NCBI GenBank assembly: GCA_025526935.1
Contig: JAHLKD010000071.1
Coordinates: forward strand, 239,533 to 303,532
DNA from: Cladochytrium replicatum
Lineage: Eukaryota > Chytridiomycota > Chytridiomycetes > Cladochytriales > Cladochytriaceae
DNA length: 64,000 nt
Direction: 5' to 3'
Shown here one piece after another: positions 58,401 to 64,000 of the stretch. The first letter of the stretch is position 1, and the number at the start of each line of letters is the position of its first letter. The translations under genes were made by a program, and so were the position numbers. The notes beneath the pieces are model-generated. The model was not told where the DNA came from and made no database searches. It worked only from the letters and a program-made list of their open reading frames with translations.

Positions 58401-61400
58401 ATGGGAAACTCCCAGTCGCAGCAGATTGAATTCTGCAACGTTTGCATCAACCATGCTGGTAACGAGGTTATCGTGACAATCTACGAGGATAAGTCAATTG
58501 CTTATTTGCGGAAGGAGGTAAGAATTCACGGACTTCGAAAGTTCACACTCATGCTTGTTTTTCCAGGTGAAGAACGAGTGCGATTTCGGTGACGCAGAAT
58601 TTGCTCTTTTTGTTTTGTTAGGCGACAATCGCGAGAATCTTGAGAGCGACGAGGATGTCGTTGAGCTGGTGGATGGCCGCTTGCTTGGATCTCGTTCGAA
58701 GGCTCCCACGATTTTCGTTGAGATTGTTGGAGCGGCTACTGCCCTTGTGAATCCGCTAACGCCTCCGAAAACGGATCCCGCCTCTCCAATCGCTGGACAG
58801 GAAACTTTAGCCCAACCTGCAATCCCCCAGTTTCCGACTGGTGAAAGCTTCGACGTCATGCTGTCGTACCAGTAAGCTTGCGAAATTCAAAAACAATCAC
58901 GGCAGCTAACTTTGATTGACAGGTGGGATAGTAAGGACAAGGTTAAATGCATGTACGACGACCTTGTTGCGAGCGGACTGAAGGTGTGGATGGACCTTTA
59001 CCAGATGCACGGCGACATCTACCAACGCATGGCCGAAGGCGTTGTTGCCAGCAGCATTTTTTCTCCTTGCTTGACTCTGGCTTACTCTGTATGTCTTTCA
59101 TCTCTCGGTAAGACATTGCTGACATCTTGTTTAAAAGAAATCCGTAAACTGTCTCGCTGAAATCGAATATGCCCGAGTGCTTCGAAAAGCGATGGTGCCA
59201 AGCTTGCTCTGGAAATCTCCTGTTGATGCGCGTCTTGATCAAACATTTGCTGAACTAAAGAGAGTTGGCCTGATGACTGCGGGCTTGCTGTTTGTTGACT
59301 TTTCAGACGTGGAGCCTGATCACCCAAATTGGGCTGATCGTGTATCAAATCTTAAAATCCAGATTGGCAAACGACTTTTGGAATTGAACTCCTTGGCTGT
59401 GAATCCTGCATTACCAGACACAGATCAGTTGCAATCACCCTTGCCTATACCTCAGCTGTCTTCTAAGCCTGATATCCTCAGAGAATGGCTCAAACCAGTT
59501 GATATTGGATCTGACATCAACTCATACGCTGAATCCTATGCAAGTGGAACACGCCACTGGCTACTGGAGAAGATCAACACTTGGATTGATGACCCTGAAG
59601 CCAGTCAAGTTATGTGGCTCCGAGGTGGAGCAGGAGTTGGGAAATCAATCATGGCATGGTTTGTGGGAGCCTACTTTAGTCGTAGGCTACCAAAACAAGC
59701 AGACCAATCTTTGGAGATAAACCCACCAATTGATACATTTCTTGGTGCTCAGTTTTTCTGCAAGTTTAATGATAGCTCAAAAAATGATCCTCATCGTGTA
59801 ATTGAGTCAATTGCATATCAACTCAGTCGGTTTGATACACAAATTTTCACCTTCCTAAAGAACCTCTGTGAGCAAGATAAGAGTTCCAAACTTTCACTGT
59901 TAGACCAAGATGTGCTAATCAAATTTGACAAACTCATACTTCAGCCCCTGCAATACTATTCTGCGCAAAATGAAGCCAGTGAGAAGATCGTGATCATTTT
60001 GGATGCACTTGATGAATGTGGAGACACTGGTACAAAAAGCCGGAAGAGATTATTGTCAGCTCTTGCAAACTCCACAAACAAGACTCCAAAGAATGTGAAG
60101 CTTCTCGTCACTGGAAGGCCAGAGCCTGATGTCTACTCTATGCTCCATGATATCAACTGCACACAGCTCCGCCCAACAGATAAGAACAACTTGAAGGACA
60201 TCAAAATTTATGCACACGAGCGTCTGAAAATCTATCTTGGAAAGAATAAAAAGCTGCTTGATGAAGCAGTTGACTATCTCAGTGCTGCAGCAGAAGGGGT
60301 TTTTGTATGGATGAGGCTGGTGTGTGACCTGATCAGATCAGAATCTCCACAAACTGAAGATGAAACCATGTCTATCATATCAGCACAGGGCAGAGGTGTT
60401 GACTCAAAGTATCACCAACTCTTGGAAAATGCTCTCCAAAATACTGGAGGATCAGCTGAGAATTTCAGAACAGTGTTTGGAGTTCTCTGTGTCGTCAGAG
60501 TACCTGTTTCTTTAAGTGTTCTGGCAGAGCTTCTCAATATGGAAGAGACCCTTGTATCAGCTGAACTACTGCGCTATAGGTTTTTGCTTGAGATTATGTC
60601 AAGTGGAGAAATCAAGTTCATGCACAAGAGTGTCAGGGACTTCTTGACCAATTCAAGCCGTTGCAGTGATTCTAGGTTTTCAATTGATTTATCAATTTAT
60701 GAGACATTAATTCTTGACAGATGCTTGGATATCATGATGTCAGGTCTTATTGCAAACATTGGTGACTTGAGCTCAATAACAATCTATGATAAAATACCTC
60801 CCTCTGCACTGCAAAAGATTCCCCAAACTCTCATATATTGCTGTCTTTACTGGATTGAGCATTTTGTTTGGGTTTCTGACGGTTCTGAAATTTCATCAGA
60901 TGGATTACGTAAAATATACAGCTTTTGCAAAGAACATCTTCTTTCTTGGGCCGAGGTTATGATTATCAATCAGGCTATTCAGACTATGATTGGGGAATTA
61001 GAGAAAATTTCTTCTAAAATTCCAATAGCAGAAAACATGCCAGATGACATCAGTATCATAACTTTACCAGAAGAAAGTGGGGCAGATACAAGTATTCCAA
61101 TTTCAAGAGCAACAGCAATAAATTTCATTCAAAACATTTCAGTAGATCTTGCAAGAGTTCTCGAGTACAATCTGGTTCCAATCTCAAAGTGTCCACTTCA
61201 GCTTTACTGCACGGGATTGGCTTTCTGTCCCACCAGAACTGAGCTATGGAAAACATACAAGGATGTTCTTAATGGACCATTCTCTTCAGTGAAATTCACT
61301 ATTGGCAGAGAACTCTCTTGGAGTCCACAACTCTGGACTCATCAACTTTCTGATTATTGCCACTCGGTGATATACTCTCCAGATGGAACCATGATTGCAG

Positions 61401-62569
61401 CAGCAGCAGGAAATGACATAATCATACTCGATGTGCAGTTCCATAGTGTATTGATCAAGCTCAAGGGTCACAGTAAATGGGTGAAATCAGTAGCATGGTC
61501 ACATGATGGAACAAAGATTGTGTCAGGATCAAGAGACAGTACAGTGAGAGTGTGGTCAGCGACAACAGGAGAGCAGCTGATGAAACTTGAGGGTCACATT
61601 TCTTCAGTTAATTCAGTAGCATGGTCATATGGACCAAGGATTCTGTCAGGATCACATGACAGAATGGTGATGGTTTGGTCAGCAACAACAGGAGAGCAGC
61701 TGATGAAGCTGGAGGGTCACAGTTCTTCAGTTAAGTCAGTTGCATGGTCACATGATGGGACAAAGATTGTGTCAGGGTCATATGATAGAACAGTAAGAGT
61801 GTGGTCAGCAACAACAGGAGAGCAGCTGATGAAGCTCGAGGGTCACAGTTCATCAGTTAATTCAGTAGCATGGTCACATGATGGTACAAAGATTGTGTCA
61901 GGATCAGGATCAGGTTACGATAGACCAAATGACAGTACAGTGAGGGTGTGGTCAGCGATAACAGGAGAGCAGCTGAGAAAGCTTGATGGTCACGTTGATG
62001 AAGTGCTTTCAGTGGCATTGTCTCGTGATGGGATAAAGATTGTGTCAGGATCATATGACAGAACAGTGAGGGTGTGGTCAACAACAACAGGAGAGCAGCT
62101 GATGAGGCTCGAGGGTCACAGTGATGAAGTGCTTTCAGTAGCACTGTCTCGTGATGGGACAAAGATTGTGTCAGGATCATACGACAGAACAGTGAGGGTG
62201 TGGTCAGCAACAACAGGAGCGCAGCTGATGAAGGTTGAGGGTCACATTTCTTCACTTAATTCAGTAGCATGGTCACATAATAGTACAACTATTATGTCAG
62301 GATCAGGTTCCGATAGACTAAATGATAGTAAAGTGAGAATGTGGTCAGCAACAACAGGAGGGCAGCTCATGAAGCTTAAGGGTCACAGTTCTTTGGTTCT
62401 TTCAGTAGCATGGTCAAATGATGGGACAAAGGTTATGTCTGAATCATATAGAGATCTATTTATTTGGTCAGCAGTTACTGGACAGAAACTTGATGGAGAG
62501 ATTCTATCAGACTGGGATCACAGAGATGAAAATGACAATCTATTGTTTCAAGTTGAGTCAGATGGATAG
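58401..62569 (+). CDS. TIR-NACHT-WD40 STAND receptor (NLR-like)
   Basis: Exons 58401-58517, 58567-58871, 58923-59088 and 59138-62569 join in phase to 1339 aa. The start MGNSQSQQ fits N-myristoylation (Gly2, Ser6). Residues about 10-95 look like a ubiquitin-fold domain (EVIVTIYEDKSIAYLRKE). A TIR domain follows (about 134-260): FDVMLSYQWDSKDKV, LKVWMDLYQMHGDIYQRMAE, and YSKSVNCLAEIEYA with the candidate catalytic Glu. Then comes a NACHT ATPase with P-loop GGAGVGKS (about 359-366), Walker B IVIILDALDEC (about 480-490) and VKLLVTGRPEPD. A helical region (about 600-950) leads to WD40 repeats (about 935-1320): one degenerate blade plus eight 'GHSSSVNSVAWSHDGTKIVS'-type units. STAND proteins of this design oligomerise on ligand binding and trigger their effector domain; TIR domains often cleave NAD+. 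Here it is probably a defence or allorecognition receptor, by inference. No inactivating change is seen. It lies about 1.3 kb from the telomere. Confidence 0.93.
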
Positions 62570-63270
62570 GCAGTTTTGGGCAATCACAAGTTCTGGTTAC
62601 CAGCCGAGATGAGGGGGAAGATTTACAATAATGGTGAGAATGGAGTGTGTGTTGTTCAGGGGTTCAAGATTTATTGTTTCTTAAAGTGAAAATATACTCA
62701 GTTTCCAGAGAGCTAACCCCCTTCAGCAAGTACAAGCAGCGACACCACCGGCTAATACAGCAACCAGCTCAAACAATCGAGGTCAATCCTAGGGTCCCCA
62801 ACTGCTCCCACCTTCGATTAACATGGATGAATGAATATTGATTGATTCTCCTTTGAGCCTAAAGTGACAGGCTTTTCATTTTGTGCTCAAATTATAGTGA
62901 ATACATGTAGTTGCGAATTTTAAAATCAATTTTCTAATTGGTAGGTGTAATTAATAGACATTTTAACGGATTTTCCTTGGGTTGTCCAACAGATTTCTAA
63001 TTGGCGCGTCAACTCTCCTTTCGGTGTCTGCACCAGCCCTGAGAAACCCCTCTCTGGATGGGCGAGCCACAGACAGCAGCCAGTGCACTCCTGCCGAGAA
63101 AGCAACATGATAAAAAATGAGAAATAAAACAAAAAAACGACGAGAAGAAACAACACCGTAGCAAAGGGTAGAGATAAAAAACAGGAACAAACACGCTTAT
63201 TCAGGTGAACATCACCATAAAGAATAATTTCCCAGTAAAGAATAAAGAACATTCTTCATGATTCCACTTG
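62570..63270. other. Subtelomeric spacer
   Basis: No supported gene. The minus-strand frames at 62926-63252 are hydrophobic (FFVLFLIFYHV-like) but arise from A-rich plus-strand sequence near 63100-63190. Confidence 0.4.
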
Positions 63271-63407
63271 TTAAAACCAGTGATCCCAGATAATGTTTTT
63301 TAAGCTATGTTTGCAATTATAATTTCCCCATAAAGAATAAAGAATATTCTTCATGATTCCACTTTGAAAACATAGCATAAAAACCATGATCTGGGATCAC
63401 TGGTTTG
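63222..63407. repeat. Inverted repeat with internal direct repeats
   Basis: The arm 'aaaccagtgatcccagat' (63275-63292) is repeated inverted as 'atctgggatcactggttt' (about 63390-63407). The homology extends inward ('ttttaagctatgttt' against 'aaacatagcataaaa'). Inside and just left of the arms are two direct copies of 'aaagaataaagaayattc' plus 'ttcatgattccac', one starting near 63235 and one near 63332. The structure could form a long hairpin or be a foldback element. Confidence 0.85.
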
Positions 63408-63451
63408 AACAACAAACATAACATTCATTCCGAGCCACAATGTTAATAACA

Positions 63452-63590
63452 TTCGGACGGACAGTTCCACGCGAATTTATTAGCCACGGACGGATGGTCC
63501 GACGCGCTTTTATCAGGCGCAGACTGACCGTCCAACCCGTTTTATTAACCATAGACAGCCCTTCCAGATGCAATTTATTCTGCTTTGACT
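63452..63590. repeat. ~32-bp imperfect tandem repeat, four units
   Basis: Units of the type 'acggacagttccacgcgaat' plus 'ttattagcc' recur: 'acggacggatggtccgacgc' plus 'gcttttatcaggc', then 'gcagactgaccgtccaaccc' plus 'gttttattaacc', then 'atagacagcccttccagatg' plus 'caatttattctgc'. They are diverged, with conserved 'TTTATT' ends. A short open frame across it follows from the repeat period and is not a gene. Confidence 0.7.
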
Positions 63591-63850
63591 GTCATTCATG
63601 CTACCTCAATCTCTCTTGCAGCTGGTTTTTTCACTAAGTCTTTTCATTTCATGGGCATAGCGATGCTGCTCTAGGGCGAGACTCCTTCCATTTTGTGGGC
63701 TAGAGCATGCTACTGGAGCAGAGAACTGATTCTTCGTATTTGATTGTCCAAAATCTCCACCAACCTTACACCTTCATAACAGGCTTCTCTGCCACTTGGG
63801 GGGATATCCTTTTTAGGAAACTAGAGGGCAAGACCTGGCAACAGGGTCTA

Positions 63851-64000
63851 GGGTTAGTTAGGGTTAGTTAGGGTTAGTTAGGGTTAGGGTTAGTTAGGGT
63901 TAGTTAGGGTTAGTTAGGGTTAGTTAGGGTTAGGGTTAGTTAGGGTTAGTTAGGGTTAGTTAGGGTTAGTTAGGGTTAGTTAGGGTTAGTTAGGGTTAGT
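63851..64000 (+). repeat. Telomere-type array, TTAGTTAGGG with interspersed TTAGGG
   Basis: 150 bases of uninterrupted repeats run to the window end. Counting from GGG, there are about 13 full GGGTTAGTTA units plus a partial, with GGGTTA hexamers at 63881-63886 and 63927-63932. The G-rich strand reads 5' to 3' toward the end, the orientation of a right-hand telomere. The array may continue beyond the window. Confidence 0.9.

Noticed and set aside
61857-62255. 132-codon Leu/Ser-rich minus-strand frame with internal repeats
   Set aside because: Its repeats mirror the WD40 DNA repeats on the plus strand; it is a shadow.
62926-63252. Hydrophobic minus-strand frames suggesting a membrane protein
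   Set aside because: They come from A/T-rich low-complexity sequence; three overlapping frames are equally hydrophobic.
63440-63637. 65-codon Arg-rich frame near the telomere
   Set aside because: It is created by a ~32-bp tandem repeat; the repeated peptide follows the DNA period and has no other coding sign.

Overview
The window is nuclear DNA of a fungus, most likely a zoosporic, chytrid-type fungus, and it ends at a chromosome end. The genes have fungal or opisthokont identities (vigilin, nucleolin, Sds3, eIF1A, GH47 mannosidase, BORC subunit 8). They carry many short GT-AG introns, mostly 45-130 bp and phase-consistent. The last 150 bases are a G-rich telomere-like array read toward the right end. 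I resolved exon joins by hand from reading frame and splice sites; these are sequence inferences with no transcript support.

Region 1-9 kb holds conserved genes: the first exon of a gene leaving the left edge, a four-helix membrane protein, a decayed coiled-coil gene containing a 26-bp minisatellite, and a large multi-KH vigilin (SCP160-type) gene. Region 9-24.5 kb is a graveyard of mobile elements: Ty3/gypsy relics on the minus strand, Ty1/copia relics on the plus strand, solo LTRs, hAT transposase pieces, a hAT-like MITE and two arrays of one ~98-bp satellite. Embedded there are a 5'-truncated, frameshifted argininosuccinate synthase pseudogene and a gene I do not recognise that may have a beta-trefoil fold.

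Region 24.7-48.9 kb mixes secreted, membrane and lineage-specific genes. It has a GH5 glycosidase with a C-terminal domain, and F-box/ankyrin-like 'DWWK' repeat genes (one intact, several decayed). It also has a seven-helix membrane protein, two tandem secreted beta-propellers, a BORCS8 homologue, GPCR genes or relics, a GT8-like type II glycosyltransferase, and a GH47 mannosidase with a long charged tail. Region 49-58 kb returns to housekeeping genes: eIF1A and nucleolin are head to head over a 324-bp shared promoter, followed by an Sds3-type Sin3/HDAC subunit and a large disordered coiled-coil protein.

The most striking locus is the last gene before the telomere (58.4-62.6 kb). It is a complete STAND/NLR-type receptor with an N-myristoylation-type start, a probable ubiquitin-like N-terminal domain, a TIR domain, a NACHT ATPase and about nine WD40 blades whose DNA repeats are nearly identical. 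It lies about 1.3 kb from an unusual telomere array built of TTAGTTAGGG units interspersed with TTAGGG. This is a candidate fungal innate-immunity or allorecognition gene in a rapidly evolving chromosome end.
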